Below, in pieces: positions 36,060 through 47,337 of a stretch of DNA of 64,000 nt (positions are counted from its first letter, which is position 1; every line of letters starts with the position of its first letter). Source of the stretch: Leptobrachium leishanense (taxonomy: Eukaryota; Chordata; Amphibia; Anura; Megophryidae). The DNA lies in contig CM019063.1 of NCBI GenBank assembly GCA_009667805.1, positions 413,454,626 through 413,518,625 of the forward strand, read 5' to 3'. The notes beneath the pieces are model-generated. The model did not search any database and had not been told where the DNA came from. It saw only the letters and a program-made list of their open reading frames with translations. The position numbers were made by a program, and so were the translations under genes.

Positions 36060-36430
36060 ATGCTAATGGAGAATCTATAGTGCGTAAAGTGACTAGTATG
36101 TTGCTGAAAAACGGACTCCTTAATTGTACAGAATTTTGTGTTCTGCAGGGATTATACACTGCTCATTTCGTAAAGTGATAACTGTATGAAATGCTTTATC
36201 AAAGAGACCTGACTATCTCTATATCTAAATGTGGAACGCCCCTACCACCCCCCCCCAAAAAAAAAGAAACATGCCAAAAGGACTTTTTATATTTTCTGCT
36301 AATGACTTACAGCTGAACCAGTGTGATGGAGGCTATTTAAAAGAAACTCCTGGGCTTCATTATGTTGTACACAGATACTCCTCTGGAGCTAAACATCATA
36401 ACCCTCTCTTTATTAGATAGTGTAACTTAG
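36060..36430. other. Spacer, no gene seen
   Basis: No recognisable feature apart from a C and A run near 36250. Confidence 0.4.
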
Positions 36431-36454
36431 TGGTACACTTGTACACACTGTACA

Positions 36455-36540
36455 TTACAGAGCTCCACAACAATAAAACTCACGCTCATACACACTGCAC
36501 ATTACTGTATCACAGAGCCCCACAGCAATAAAACTCAAAA
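36455..36540 (-). repeat. 55-bp minisatellite, two units
   Basis: ACAATAAAACTCACGCTCAT and AGCAATAAAACTC; same unit as 20989-21170. Confidence 0.65.
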
Positions 36541-36779
36541 ACAATTATATTTAACTTTTTATTTAACTAAAGTTATATCAAAATGCAGTATTATAATATA
36601 TTTAATTTAAAATAATTATAATATAAATATATATTAGAATAATTATATAGTAAACTTTAGTTTAGATACATTAAAACAATGCCCCAGTTTTTAGAACTTA
36701 AAAAAAGATCTTTTAACTGTATTTTATTATTTCTATTTATTCTTATTATTTTATCTTTTTATCTTTTTATTTTAACACT

Positions 36780-37180
36780 ATATATATTGATGTTGGCTAT
36801 CACTGGAAAGGCCAGATTCTGTCCTTTTCAATGCCACTCAACCATGTAGTCCTTACGGATCTGGAGATACAGGTGTCTAAATAACCCCTGCATCTCCTGT
36901 ACTACTGGATAGGGGAAATCACAGCGGTTGCCGTTATCGCACAATGACTCCTAGGGGCTGTCCCACAGCAAGGACTGATGTCAGCCTGCTGTGGCTGAAG
37001 CCATTGCAGAGTGCCAGATCGGCATCAAGCAGGGGCTCAACAGGATGAGCGTGGAGCGTCCTGCTCGCTGGGGAGGGAATCCCCATGACAGTCCATGCAT
37101 GGCCAATCTGGACCGGGTCAGCCTGCGGGCCATTTGTAACCAGTCCGCAGTCCGCAAATGGCCCGCATGCCAGTACTTTG
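36780..37180. mobile_element. Decayed hairpin-type element
   Basis: GGAGATACAGGTG...CCTGCATCTCC and GCGGGCCATTTG/CAAATGGCCCGC are stem-loops in the style of the TTAA family. Ends not defined. Confidence 0.4.
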
Positions 37181-37190
37181 AGACACCTGC

Positions 37191-37263
37191 CATAGACTTT
37201 AATGGCTCTGGTAAGTTTACAACAGCTCTGGTTAAGTTGGCACCAAACTTTGTAATACTGCCC
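37191..37263. mobile_element. Half copy of the fold-back MITE
   Basis: Right arm only: CAGCTCTGGTTAAGTTGGC through TTTGTAATACTGCCC. Confidence 0.7.
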
Positions 37264-37417
37264 ATAGATTGACCTGTGGAACTACTTTTGTTAAAATATA
37301 AATAACAGCATGTAAAAATGTATTGTTTAAGATATCCTCATTAATCATTAGAGAATCCAAACCTTTACAAAACATCACAGAAATGTTAGGAAGAGGGGGC
37401 GTGGTCTGGACGCGGAC

Positions 37418-37428
37418 CAAGATGGCGG
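37418..37428 (+). promoter_or_regulatory. YY1-like motif in the L1 5' UTR
   Basis: CAAGATGGCGG at +23 to +33 of the element. Mammalian L1s carry a YY1 site (CAAGATGGCC) at nearly the same place, where it fixes the transcription start. The resemblance is a motif match only; a second AGATGGCGGC lies inside ORF1 at about 37621. Confidence 0.6.
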
Positions 37429-37490
37429 TGTAAGCGAGTAGCTCCAAGGTCCCCTCCGGCAATACTAAGCACCGCACACGCTGACCGGCG

Positions 37491-38534
37491 ATGGTACGAG
37501 GAAAAAAGACGCAGGGAGGCACACAGACACCCCGCAAACCCTCTCGCCCCGTCCCGGGCCCCTTGGACGGATATCTCAGTCCCCAGGCGCCAGCGGTCCC
37601 CACCTCACCGAGACCAGACAAGATGGCGGCGCCACGCGGAGGTCCGGAACAACAATCGGATCCCTTTCTGGCTATCGGCAGACTGGAAAAACTAGTGGCT
37701 GCATTACCAACAAAGACTGATCTCTCGGCCATGATGGACGACTTCAGAGCCGGTATGCACCATGAGCTCAGGGAGGTACGTGTAGAGGTGGCGGGACTGA
37801 CGGATAGGGTTGGAGGCCTAGAAGACCGTGCTAACTTGCCACCTGAGGCTCCCCCTTCACTGCTGGCTGAGTTGTCCGACATGAAAAGGAGACTGGATGA
37901 CCTGGACAATAGGGGCCGGAGACAAAATGTACGAATTAGGGGGCTCCCTGAAAGTGTGAACCCAGATGACATTGCTGCTTATGTGGAGACTCTGTTTGTG
38001 GCACTCGTACAAGACCCAGCGGTCACATCGGTCCCGGTGGACAGGGCACACAGAGTCCTGCGTCCCATGCCACCTGAGGGGGCTCCCCCACGTGATGTCG
38101 TATGCAGGATTTCTAGCGGAGCGCTGAAGGAGCGGGTCATGTCCGTAGCCAGAACACAGAGGCAATGGCTCTTAGACGGACACCAACTTGAATTCTTTCA
38201 GGACCTCACGCCCTTCACCTTAGCCGCACGGAAGGCTCTACGCCCTGTCACCTTACAATTACGACAACGACAGATTGTGTATAGGTGGGGTTTTCCTTTC
38301 GCCTTACACGCTCGTTCTGGCGGGACCACGGCCACAATACACCGACCTCTTGACGTACCGGACTTTCTCACTCACCTGGACTTGCCGCCTACATCGGTGA
38401 TGAACTGGGAGGAGAGTGGTTACGTAGATCGGAGGGTGGTAGCCGAAGCAGGGCCCCGGAGGCAGCAGAGACGTCCTCGCCCTCCACAGGCGGCCAGGGC
38501 CCGCTCCCCGTCGCCAGAGCAAATTGGAGAGTGA
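37491..38534 (+). CDS. L1 ORF1 protein (RNA-binding chaperone), 347 aa
   Basis: Pro/Arg-rich basic N-terminus (residues 1-55). A coiled-coil-type region follows (about 60-145; repeats like VEVAGLTDRVGGLEDR), ending in LDDLDNRGRRQNVRIRGLPE, the conserved start of the L1 RRM. VPVDRAHRVL and the RNA-binding CTD segment PRDVVCRISSGALKERVM lead to LDGHQLEFFQDLTPFTL and ARKALRPVT. The length is close to the human ORF1p (338 aa). In known L1s this protein trimerises, coats the L1 RNA in the cytoplasm and acts as a chaperone during target-primed reverse transcription. The start ATG at 37491 is the first in the element and gives the expected basic N-terminus. Confidence 0.93.
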   Translation: MVRGKKTQGGTQTPRKPSRPVPGPLDGYLSPQAPAVPTSPRPDKMAAPRGGPEQQSDPFLAIGRLEKLVAALPTKTDLSAMMDDFRAGMHHELREVRVEVAGLTDRVGGLEDRANLPPEAPPSLLAELSDMKRRLDDLDNRGRRQNVRIRGLPESVNPDDIAAYVETLFVALVQDPAVTSVPVDRAHRVLRPMPPEGAPPRDVVCRISSGALKERVMSVARTQRQWLLDGHQLEFFQDLTPFTLAARKALRPVTLQLRQRQIVYRWGFPFALHARSGGTTATIHRPLDVPDFLTHLDLPPTSVMNWEESGYVDRRVVAEAGPRRQQRRPRPPQAARARSPSPEQIGE

Positions 38535-40282
38535 TTGTTCGCTAGATGGGCGATATGGATATGCCGGAATATCTGGGGACATATGCGAACTGCGAGAGGA
38601 CACGACGAACATGCACTTCCACGTTATCCTGACTCCCTATTGATCGACCCGCTGCGAGGCGGGAGGTGCCACCTCCGTATGGACTCCGACGTACTGGAGC
38701 TGCTGAGGACTCAAACTCTCACCTGTGGGGAAAGACTTGACGCTGCTCCCAACACCCCGAGCGGGGTCACCCGGTGAGGTTAACATACATTCCGGATCCC
38801 AGCCCGGGACGCTCTATAGCCTGCTGACACCCTGACGGAGACTCATGGCAGGTTGCGGATGGCATAACGGGTGTGGAGGGTGGGATTTGGGAGATGCTGG
38901 CTGCTGCTTATTAGCCCACCAGGACTTATGCTAGCCCCAGTGTCCTGACTTCCCTGCACCGGGACATGATAGACGCTCATATGCTGCCCTGATCGCTGAG
39001 ACGAATCCGGGGATTGGTGCTCCCGCTTCGCGACACGTGGGCTCTTTACCTCCCCCTTGCAGGACTGTAGTAGTGCTTTATCTAAAATGATGCGTGTTTA
39101 CTGTGTGGCTAGATAAAGAGACTTTGCTTGGTCACCTAGCGCGATGTCTCTGTTCGTGCGCCCCCCTCTGGTGCCCTTACGCGCCCCCCCCTCGTCTTCT
39201 AGTGCTCCCCAAGCGGGGGAATGCCGCACAACATCCGCTTACTGCGACGAACGCCTTCACGCCCGCGCCTGCTTGTTGGGGGTGGTTGGGGCGGTGATCT
39301 CTCATCCACATGACCCGTGAGAGACTTTTTGCGGTGGGGGACGGGGGGGGGGTGCGCGGAGGGGAGATCTGTATGGGCACGATGTTAAACATGACTTAGA
39401 AAGGTGGTGCGGGTCGGGAGGGTGGGCCCACAGAGGGTTCTGGGGTTGATGACATCTGCATGTCTCCTACCGCGCTATTGCTGTCCTGCTTGCTTTTTGT
39501 GCTTAGAGCTAAATACTCCTTCGCGTTCCCCATTGATGTTCTGGCGCCATGCAGTTTATCGTTTTTCTTTCTCTGCCTTCTTTTCATACCTAGTTGTCCG
39601 GAGGGGACTGCCGGGTTTTCTGTTTAGCGCATACTTGTATTTTACTTTACTGTATTTGAACGTATTACATTTGCCGCATAACTGGTCTACGCACCGTAGA
39701 CCTTTTTCTTACCCCCACGGGTCGTCCTCATTAACGTCACTACATTCCCCTTGGGAGTCACTTCCCCAATCCCCTACGTGGGGACAGTGGGTACTTCTCT
39801 CAAGGTTGACGTTGGTAACCCTTATTCCCTTTTTTTTCTTATACTGTTTTTCTGATCTTGTCCTTAGTGTCCGGACCAAATAAACGTTTTGCTCCTCTCT
39901 GTACTAGTCTGTGAGCGGGCCCTTCCATATAGTGGCCTACCGACCCCCCCCCTTCCCCTCCCCCAACCCCTCCCCCCCTTTTTTTTTTTTTTCTTTTTTC
40001 TTTTTCTCTTTTTTCTCTCCCCTCCACGCCCTTCTCTTCACAACGTACTCGCTATTTTCCCTTACCTTCTCTTCTTGTTATTCCTCTCTTTCTCTGCATC
40101 TCCCATTATCTCTCTGCCCATACTGCCTGTCCCTCTCCCCCCCATCTCCTTCCTGACTGCCCCCCCTCATCCTATATCTAGTTACTATCCCTTTCTCGCC
40201 ACTGTCTACTGCCTTCACTCACCACTCTTGTCCATCACGCTCTACTGGGCCTCGGGCGGTCCGTTGCCTGCTTGCTGGAGGT
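38535..40282 (+). other. L1 inter-ORF region (1.75 kb) with pyrimidine tract
   Basis: No conserved domain in any frame. A long C/T tract lies at about 39944-40025, opening with C-rich runs and a T run and ending in CTTTTTCTC-type sequence. This spacer is far longer than the ~60 bp of human L1. Some kind of internal initiation or re-initiation would be needed for ORF2. The 159-aa frame at 39404 has no family signature. Confidence 0.6.
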
Positions 40283-43200
40283 ATGGCGGGGGCGGGGACA
40301 CGTGCTTCGGCGTACTCACGGGCCACATTGGACGTGGCCTCGTATAATGTCAGGGGCCTGAATGCCCCGGAGAAGCGAAGAAAACTGCTACGCGACCTCT
40401 GGACGCAACGGATCTCGATAGCTATGATACAGGAGACGCACTTTAAAAGAGGCTCTCACCCTACACTGCACGATTCCCATTACCCGACCGGCTATTATGA
40501 TTCGACTCCAGAAGGTAAAGTCAAAGGCGTCGCAATTCTCTTCTCCAAACATGTTCCTTTTGTACTCCAGGATCAACTGCTGCTGGGAGATGGTAGAGGC
40601 CTCTTTCTGAAGGGGACAATAGCAGGTAAGACTTACACGTTCGCCAATGTGTACATGCCAAATGCCAAACAACACGTCTACTTTGCCAAAGTGTCGCGCA
40701 TGCTGCAGAAGTTCACTGAAGGAGTGCTAATCCTGGGAGGAGATCTAAATGTTGCACTCTCGCCACAGGAGGACACCTCCCTGCGGAAATCGTCTACGCC
40801 TCACCACATTCTGCGCTCCATACGCCGACGCTTACACGACTTACAACTGATTGATGTGTGGAGGGTTCTCCACCCCTTAGACCGGGACTTCACTTATTTC
40901 TCTTCGGTGCACTCTTCTTACACACGCATAGACTACCTCTTTGTCTCTCACTTCGAACTAACATCGGTCACAGAGGCTAAGATACACAGCCGCACATGGT
41001 CGGACCATGCACTGCTCTCATTATCCATGATGTCCCCACACAGCCGACCTAAACACTTCCAATGGAGATTGAACACCTCGTTGTTTACAGACCCCATGGT
41101 AGTTACGACTATTGAGGAAGCACTGGAATACTACTTTGATGAGAATGACAAGAATGAGACCACGTCGGTCACATTATGGGAAGCCCATAAAGCAACGATC
41201 CGGGGGCAATTAATTGGGATAGCCTCTAAAAAAAAGAAAGAACGCCTCCTGGAAACGAACCAACTGCTCTTGGATATCCGCTCCCTGGAACTCTCACATA
41301 TGAGATCTCACGACATCACAGTTTATGGCCAGTTATTGCTGAAACGGGCCCGATTGGCGGAGCTCTCCAACTTACAACTGCATCATACCATCTTGAAGAC
41401 GAAATGTTTTTTCGCCTACAATGAAAATAAGCCGGGTCGGTTGCTGGCTAGGATGCTGCGCAAGAAAAGGGCGCAGACATATATTCCGTGCATTCGCTCC
41501 CCATCAGGTCGGGTTGCCTCTTTGCCGGACGACATTGTCGCGTCTTTTAGGGACTACTATCTGGGGTTGTATTCATCTGCACCGGTGGACACTCCCGCCT
41601 TCCGACGCTCTATTACAGAGTATTTGACGCCCCGAATACACCACAGATTGACTGACGCTGAGAGTGCCTCCTTGAACGACCCTATAACAACTGCGGAGCT
41701 GGCTTCGGTCCTGAAGAAACAGAAGAACGGGAAATCACCGGGCCCGGACGGGTTCCCAACAGAATATTATAAAACATACCGGGAGATATTACTCCCCCGC
41801 TTAGCCCGTTCTTTGAATGCGATAAAAGATGGCGCACCGATCCATACGCAGGCCCTACAGGCAGCTATTGCAATCATACCTAAGGAAGGTAAAGACGCTT
41901 CCTTATGCACGAGCTACCGCCCCATTTCGCTTCTCAACTGCGATCTCAAGCTCTTTTCTTCTGTTCTCGCGATGAGACTGCAACCCTACGTGCCACACCT
42001 GGTGAGGAGGGACCAAGTGGGTTTCGTCCCCGGCAGGGAGGCGAGAGACGGTACGCTTCGAGCTTTGAACGCCATACATACCGCTAGACATACTGGAACT
42101 CCGATGCTACTCCTGTCTACTGATGCCGAAAAGGCGTTTGACAGGGTGGCGTGGCCTTTCCTTTTCGAGACATTGAATACTATGGGAGTGTCAGGCTCTT
42201 ACTTGACGTGGCTCACCGCGCTCTACTCTAGCCCAACGGCAATGGTTCGAGTGAATGGGGCATTATCACGCCCATTTGAGATCCGGAATGGGACGCGCCA
42301 GGGGTGCCCACTCTCGCCTCTCCTATTCGCACTTACACTTGAACCCCTCCTGGAGTCCGTCAGGCATAACCCGAACATATCAGGCCTGAGAGGCCGAACA
42401 AAGGAACACAAACTATCAGCATATGCGGATGATATGCTGTTCATGGTGACGAACCCCCGGGTCTCACTACCGGAGATTATCGCAGAGTTTGACATGTACG
42501 GTGCATATTCAAACCTCCGCATCAACATGTCCAAGTCGGAGATTCTTAACATCACTCTCCCCGGGACTCTGGTACGTGAACTGCGCTGTACCCTGCCCTT
42601 TGACTGGTGTGAGGGGAAGATGCGATTTCTGGGCATTTGGTTACCATCGGACCTAACCAAGCTGTACGACATCAACTTCCCACCGCTGTGGGACGCCTTA
42701 CAAACGGATTTGAAAGAGTGGAACTCCCTAAAGATCTCCTGGTTCGGTCGTGTCGGAGTCCTTAAAATGAACATCCTACCTCGGCTCCTATACCTTTTTA
42801 GCACAGTTCCGGTGCTTTTGCCCCCGGACTTCCTAGCCTCAATTCGGCGGACTCTATCCAGATTTGTCTGGTCACAGACACGCCCAAGAGTCAGGCTCCA
42901 CACAATGATGCTCCCGAAACAGACGGGCGGAGTTGCTTATCCGGATGTGTGCCGTTACTTCCTGGCTTCACACTTGATACGAGTGGTGGAGTGGTCCACT
43001 GGAGGCAGGGGGGCTTTATGGCTTGACCTGGAGGGGGATGCAGTGACGGTGCCCTTATGGGCGCTGCCGTGGATTTCTAGGTCGGACAGACCGGGTGCTG
43101 CGACGTCGCACCCACTTATTGATGCTACACTACGGGTCTGGGACCGAACGGCTCGGTCTCATAGACTTTCCACGTTTCCCTCTCCACTACTCCCCTTGAT

Positions 43201-44125
43201 GCACAACCCAGCATTCCCCGCAAACCTACGAATGTCATTACGAGATAGCTTGGGGGACCCACACAGAGTCCGAGTGATCCATCTGACCCGTGACTCCGAC
43301 TTGCACCCACCCTGGGTTACCTCCCCTCGACCTGCGCCGCCAACGATACTGGAGATCTTTAATTATCGACAGTTAACACATTATCTCCGATCGTTGCCAG
43401 GTAGACACAGACTACTACGGGAACCCACCCAATTTGAAAAACTCTGTCTGTCAAACACACCTCTCTCACACGGCCTGTCGGTTATCTCTGCAGTCTTGAA
43501 GGGGTCGGACTCGGCGGAACCCCCATCACATGAGGTCCGATGGGACAGAGCCCTGGGGACTGTTCTGGGAGAGGAAGACTGGACCAAAACTTACACCTTG
43601 ACACATAGGGGTACACGTCAGTCGAAATTGCAAGAACAGGCATACAAACTGATATCGTTTTGGTATTGCACGCCCTCCCTACAGTTTAGGGCAGGACTGC
43701 GACACGCCCCCGACTGCTGGAGGTGTGGTATGTCCCCAGGAGATTATCTGCACATGTGGTGGACGTGTCCGGCGATATCAGACTTTTGGAAGAAGATACA
43801 TGGCACCATACACACGGTGACTGATGTTGACTTGCCGTTTACGGCAGCGGTCTTCCTCTTACTTCAGATACCTCTAGCTGCGGACGGACTACGGTCCTCA
43901 CCACTGTTGTACATGATCTTAGTAGCAAGGTCTGTGATTGCTTTAAACTGGACCTCCCCTCTACCTTTCTCCACGAAAACCTGGATGGAACACATGGAAT
44001 TGCACAGGTCACATGAAAGTCTCTTGGCGATTGCCGAGGGGAAAACACAGTCCCACCTACGTAGGTGGTTCCATTGGGAGCAGTTCCTGACCTCGGCGGC
44101 GGGACATGCTCTGCTGGCCGGCTGA
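40283..44125 (+). CDS. L1 ORF2 protein: APE endonuclease and reverse transcriptase, 1280 aa
   Basis: APE-type endonuclease at about residues 15-250: N22 in SYNVRGLN, E51 in IQETHF, D154/N156 in GGDLNVAL, D241/H242 in WSDHALLSL. RT: KNGKSPGPDGFPTEYYK, IIPKEGKD..YRPISLLNCD, motif A D614 in STDAEKAFDRV, motif B GTRQGCPLSPLLFAL, motif C YADD at 714-717. C-terminal Cys knuckle C1145, C1148, H1157, C1162 (CWRC...LHMWWTC) as in L1 ORF2p. It nicks target DNA and copies L1 RNA at the nick in the nucleus. All catalytic residues are present and no stop interrupts it. The frame is open upstream of the ATG only briefly; MAGAGTRA is the first Met before the endonuclease. Confidence 0.96.
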   Translation: MAGAGTRASAYSRATLDVASYNVRGLNAPEKRRKLLRDLWTQRISIAMIQETHFKRGSHPTLHDSHYPTGYYDSTPEGKVKGVAILFSKHVPFVLQDQLLLGDGRGLFLKGTIAGKTYTFANVYMPNAKQHVYFAKVSRMLQKFTEGVLILGGDLNVALSPQEDTSLRKSSTPHHILRSIRRRLHDLQLIDVWRVLHPLDRDFTYFSSVHSSYTRIDYLFVSHFELTSVTEAKIHSRTWSDHALLSLSMMSPHSRPKHFQWRLNTSLFTDPMVVTTIEEALEYYFDENDKNETTSVTLWEAHKATIRGQLIGIASKKKKERLLETNQLLLDIRSLELSHMRSHDITVYGQLLLKRARLAELSNLQLHHTILKTKCFFAYNENKPGRLLARMLRKKRAQTYIPCIRSPSGRVASLPDDIVASFRDYYLGLYSSAPVDTPAFRRSITEYLTPRIHHRLTDAESASLNDPITTAELASVLKKQKNGKSPGPDGFPTEYYKTYREILLPRLARSLNAIKDGAPIHTQALQAAIAIIPKEGKDASLCTSYRPISLLNCDLKLFSSVLAMRLQPYVPHLVRRDQVGFVPGREARDGTLRALNAIHTARHTGTPMLLLSTDAEKAFDRVAWPFLFETLNTMGVSGSYLTWLTALYSSPTAMVRVNGALSRPFEIRNGTRQGCPLSPLLFALTLEPLLESVRHNPNISGLRGRTKEHKLSAYADDMLFMVTNPRVSLPEIIAEFDMYGAYSNLRINMSKSEILNITLPGTLVRELRCTLPFDWCEGKMRFLGIWLPSDLTKLYDINFPPLWDALQTDLKEWNSLKISWFGRVGVLKMNILPRLLYLFSTVPVLLPPDFLASIRRTLSRFVWSQTRPRVRLHTMMLPKQTGGVAYPDVCRYFLASHLIRVVEWSTGGRGALWLDLEGDAVTVPLWALPWISRSDRPGAATSHPLIDATLRVWDRTARSHRLSTFPSPLLPLMHNPAFPANLRMSLRDSLGDPHRVRVIHLTRDSDLHPPWVTSPRPAPPTILEIFNYRQLTHYLRSLPGRHRLLREPTQFEKLCLSNTPLSHGLSVISAVLKGSDSAEPPSHEVRWDRALGTVLGEEDWTKTYTLTHRGTRQSKLQEQAYKLISFWYCTPSLQFRAGLRHAPDCWRCGMSPGDYLHMWWTCPAISDFWKKIHGTIHTVTDVDLPFTAAVFLLLQIPLAADGLRSSPLLYMILVARSVIALNWTSPLPFSTKTWMEHMELHRSHESLLAIAEGKTQSHLRRWFHWEQFLTSAAGHALLAG

Positions 44126-44861
44126 TGTTCTGACAAGATGTGCCGGGGCCCTGGCCGACACACGAGGGGAGATGACAGAGAGGCGTAGTGGCTGTGCGAC
44201 CTGAGATGTGGCCCCGCCCCTCTTCACTGGGAGTGCTCCGCCCCCGCCGTACACCCATGCGCGGCTGTGTGGTGCCGCTTGGACTTGTTCTGTGTTAAAC
44301 TCTCTCTCCCCACTTCCCACCTCTGACCTCACTCCCTCTTCCTCTTCTCCTTTCTGGAACTCTGTCTCCCCTTCAATATCGGAGGGACCTCTTGGCCTCT
44401 TGGAGAGAGATGTGGATCTCTCTCTTCGTCTCTATCTAGACTGGTATCTACCTATCTACCATCCTCCCCCCCCCTACCCTGATTACCACTGATGTATAGA
44501 ATCCCGCGAAATGACAGATTCCGAGAGCATCAACTTTAGGTATCATGCCACTCCCCCCCCCCTTTTTTTTTTTTTTTTCCTTTTCTTTTTTTTTGTCTTG
44601 TCCTCTTGAAAGAGGAGAGTGGATAAGGTCCGGACACTCTTGGGACTATCAACACGTTGTTCATAGCTTTTTATAGATGTTAATGGCTCGCTTTCTTAAT
44701 AGCTACATATTGATGAAATGTACGCTCAAAGTTCAGGATATGATAAGCCTAATTACTCACACGCGCACTCTGTTAAATGTTCATTCGGCATGTATGTATT
44801 GACTATCCTGTATACTTTCTGGCTTTGAATAAAAAAAAAAAAAAATAAAAAAAAAAAAAAA
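44126..44861 (+). other. L1 3' UTR and poly(A) tail
   Basis: Contains a C-run/T-run pyrimidine tract at about 44549-44595, then AATAAA at 44828 and an A tail broken by one T. Confidence 0.8.
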
Positions 44862-44878
44862 AGAAATGTTAGGAAGAG

Positions 44879-45503
44879 CACATGGATTAAGATCTTTAAT
44901 ATGTAATTATGAAATACGATTATTTCAAATTTTTCACCTGAGCTCTGCTCTGTCTTCAACCTGGGAATAGCACAAAAAAAAAATAACCTGAAAGATGGCT
45001 ACTCTCAAATAACCATCTGCTACCTCTTAAGGTTTACTATTTACAATGATTACACATTTTTCATTGTTAAGGATTCAATAAAGAAAACAATATATTGACA
45101 TGAAACAGGTAGATCTGTATTTGTGAAGAATGTATTATCTTGTGCCTTCAGGCTAAAGGTTATTACTAAAAACAGAGAATTGACTTTTAATATAGTTCTT
45201 GGCCTGATGCCTTCAGTGGGATTTGGAATTCCTTTGCAATTCTTTACCATATCCATGGCAGCTCGCTCCAGTGTTTGTGGCCTTGTGTTTCCAAGAAACC
45301 TACTAGTAATCTCTATATGAGAATAGTGTCATGTAGGTCTAAGTGTAAATCTGGTTTTCTCATGCTGTCTATCCATGTAATGTGGAAAACTTGTAAAATA
45401 TGGATATTATTTAAAAAAGAGATACGCTGATATAGCTATGATTACATGACTTCACAATGGCTTGTTTTAAGCACCTATGAGCCGTGTTCTTCTGTTGTCA
45501 GTA
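44879..45503. other. Spacer, no gene seen
   Basis: AT-rich; no feature recognised. Confidence 0.45.
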
Positions 45504-45511
45504 ACAGGGAG

Positions 45512-46051
45512 TAGACATGTGCACGGCGGTATTTTTCATTTTGGATCATTTCGAATCCCTTTAGATCATTTCGAGTTGATTTTCCTTTCATTTTGGATAA
45601 TTTCGGATCAATGGCGATTTGTTCTTTCTGACTGATTCGAAATTTTGGATCGATTCGTTTACATTTTATAATGATTAAAAACAATAAGTAACTAAAAGAA
45701 TCTAAAACAAAATACAGGGGACCCTGTGAGTTGCCCCCATTAACCCTTTGTATAGGAACATACGCTGTGCCCTGTGAAATGCCCATTGGCCATTAACCCT
45801 TTGCTTGGGACATACTCTGTGCCCTGTGAGATGCCCAATGCCCATTAACCCATTGCTTTGTCTTCAATTTCATAGATTTTTTTCCTCGTTTCGGATCATT
45901 TCAGATCGATTCGGATCATTTAAATTTGTTCTTTCGGACCGCTTCGAAATTTCGGACGGCCAAGTATCATTTTCGGAAATGCTTCCGAAAACGTAAAATG
46001 GTGGATTTTCGGACAAATTCTAATTCGGATGAAATGAAATGCACATGTCTA
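45512..46051. mobile_element. hAT-like MITE (TAGACATGTGCA ends)
   Basis: Inverted ends TAGACATGTGCA and TGCACATGTCTA. Flanking 8-mers ACAGGGAG and ACATGGAG match at 7 of 8. The interior holds GATCATTTCG-rich sequence and a tandem repeat of about 50-60 bp, three units from about 45717 (each starting GTGCCCTGTGA). Confidence 0.8.
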
Positions 46052-46059
46052 ACATGGAG

Positions 46060-47337
46060 CTACTAAGGGAAAATACCGTCGCAAGATGATAACCCTTAGC
46101 AGCTCCCTGCTACTGATGCTATCCTTAAAGTAACATCGTATTAGGAATATGGTTTTATGATGGAAATGTTCCATGCTTGAAAACGAGAGAAATCTCAATG
46201 TATGCTTCCTGGTAAGATCCTTTATAAATAAATAAATAAAATAAATATTACTTTTCTTGATGAGAATAATTTGGTCACGAATGGAACAATGTTGATTATT
46301 TCAATAAAGTGCATTTGTGAAATGAAACATTTAAGTTCCAAAGACATGGAAAAGGTTATTTGCTAACCGTAAAGTGTCAGCTGAGCTAAAACACAGAAAC
46401 ACCTAATGGAACACAGGATAACATTTACTCCAGAGACTCACTATTTGCCGATCAGCCTGAGGTTCTCATTTTTCCAAATAAAGTCCTCACTAACTTCACA
46501 AGGGCCTAAATAGGTGTCAGGCTAAAGGAAAACCTTGTTAAAGTATATATATTTTAGAAACTACACACAAAGCCACCTTCAGTAAGGGGGTTATTGGTGT
46601 ATTTCTACTACAACAACAGGCTGCATGACCATCGATAGGCTATTGCACTTCAGTTAAAAATCATATTTAGTTTAGCTACAACACACATGTATATACCTAG
46701 CTGCATCAAAAAATGATTTACTTTTATTTCTAAAAAGTGGTGGGCGCCGGCCCACTGAAAGGGACAGTCACGTGCTGGAGGGGCAGGCATGGCTTGGTTT
46801 TCAACAGAACACTGTCCTGCAGCCGTGTCCAGGCTGGCAGCCTTTGAAAGAGCAGCAAAAAGCTTCCCCTGACAAAGTGCTGCCTGGAGCGGCTGCTCCA
46901 CCCTGCTCCAACACTTTTGCAAACACAAACAAATTCAAAAGTGTAAAAAGAAAAAATAGAGAGGAAAAAAAAACAGACCACATCACTCACCAACTCTAAA
47001 GTGCCGAGCATCGACTGGCCAACCGTTTTCTAAGACTAATGCAGACATGACCAATGCGATTCTCACCGTGTGAAAACTGAGAAAAGCGGACAGCAAACCT
47101 GCGTCTGCAATCCAGAACTATGTTTGCTTTTTGCCGTAAACGGGATTGTTTGAGGATGTAAAATAACCCCACCATTTTGCCTCGGAGCTAAAAGAACAAG
47201 CAGGAAGCTGTGCATTGTCATTCGGCTTGGACCTACTGAGTTAAGACTTTCATGGCCATTTAAAAAATATAGTTTTGTTCAGTTTGGATATATGGGATTC
47301 AAAGTGTAGATGATAATTATATATTATATTTAAACGT
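46060..47337. other. Apparently unique spacer
   Basis: No supported gene or repeat. Overlapping open frames around 46650-47011 in both strands have no motifs. Confidence 0.4.

Larger units (their letters stand above)
37396..44861 (+). mobile_element. Full-length L1 (LINE-1) retrotransposon
   Basis: A 17-bp perfect target duplication AGAAATGTTAGGAAGAG lies at 37379-37395 and 44862-44878. The 7466-bp insert starts GGGGGCGTGG, has a 95-bp 5' UTR, two open ORFs, and ends with AATAAA (44828-44833) in an A-rich tail. It is not 5'-truncated, and both ORFs are uninterrupted, so it is likely recent and could be active. Variable-length duplication and poly(A) tail fit the L1 clade rather than site-specific Tx1. 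Confidence 0.95.

Noticed and set aside
39404..39883. 159-aa frame between the L1 ORFs
   Set aside because: No similarity to known L1 products; sits in spacer that I cannot show to be coding.
43839..44258. Minus-strand frames of 90-140 aa over the end of L1 ORF2
   Set aside because: Shadows of the ORF2 coding sequence.
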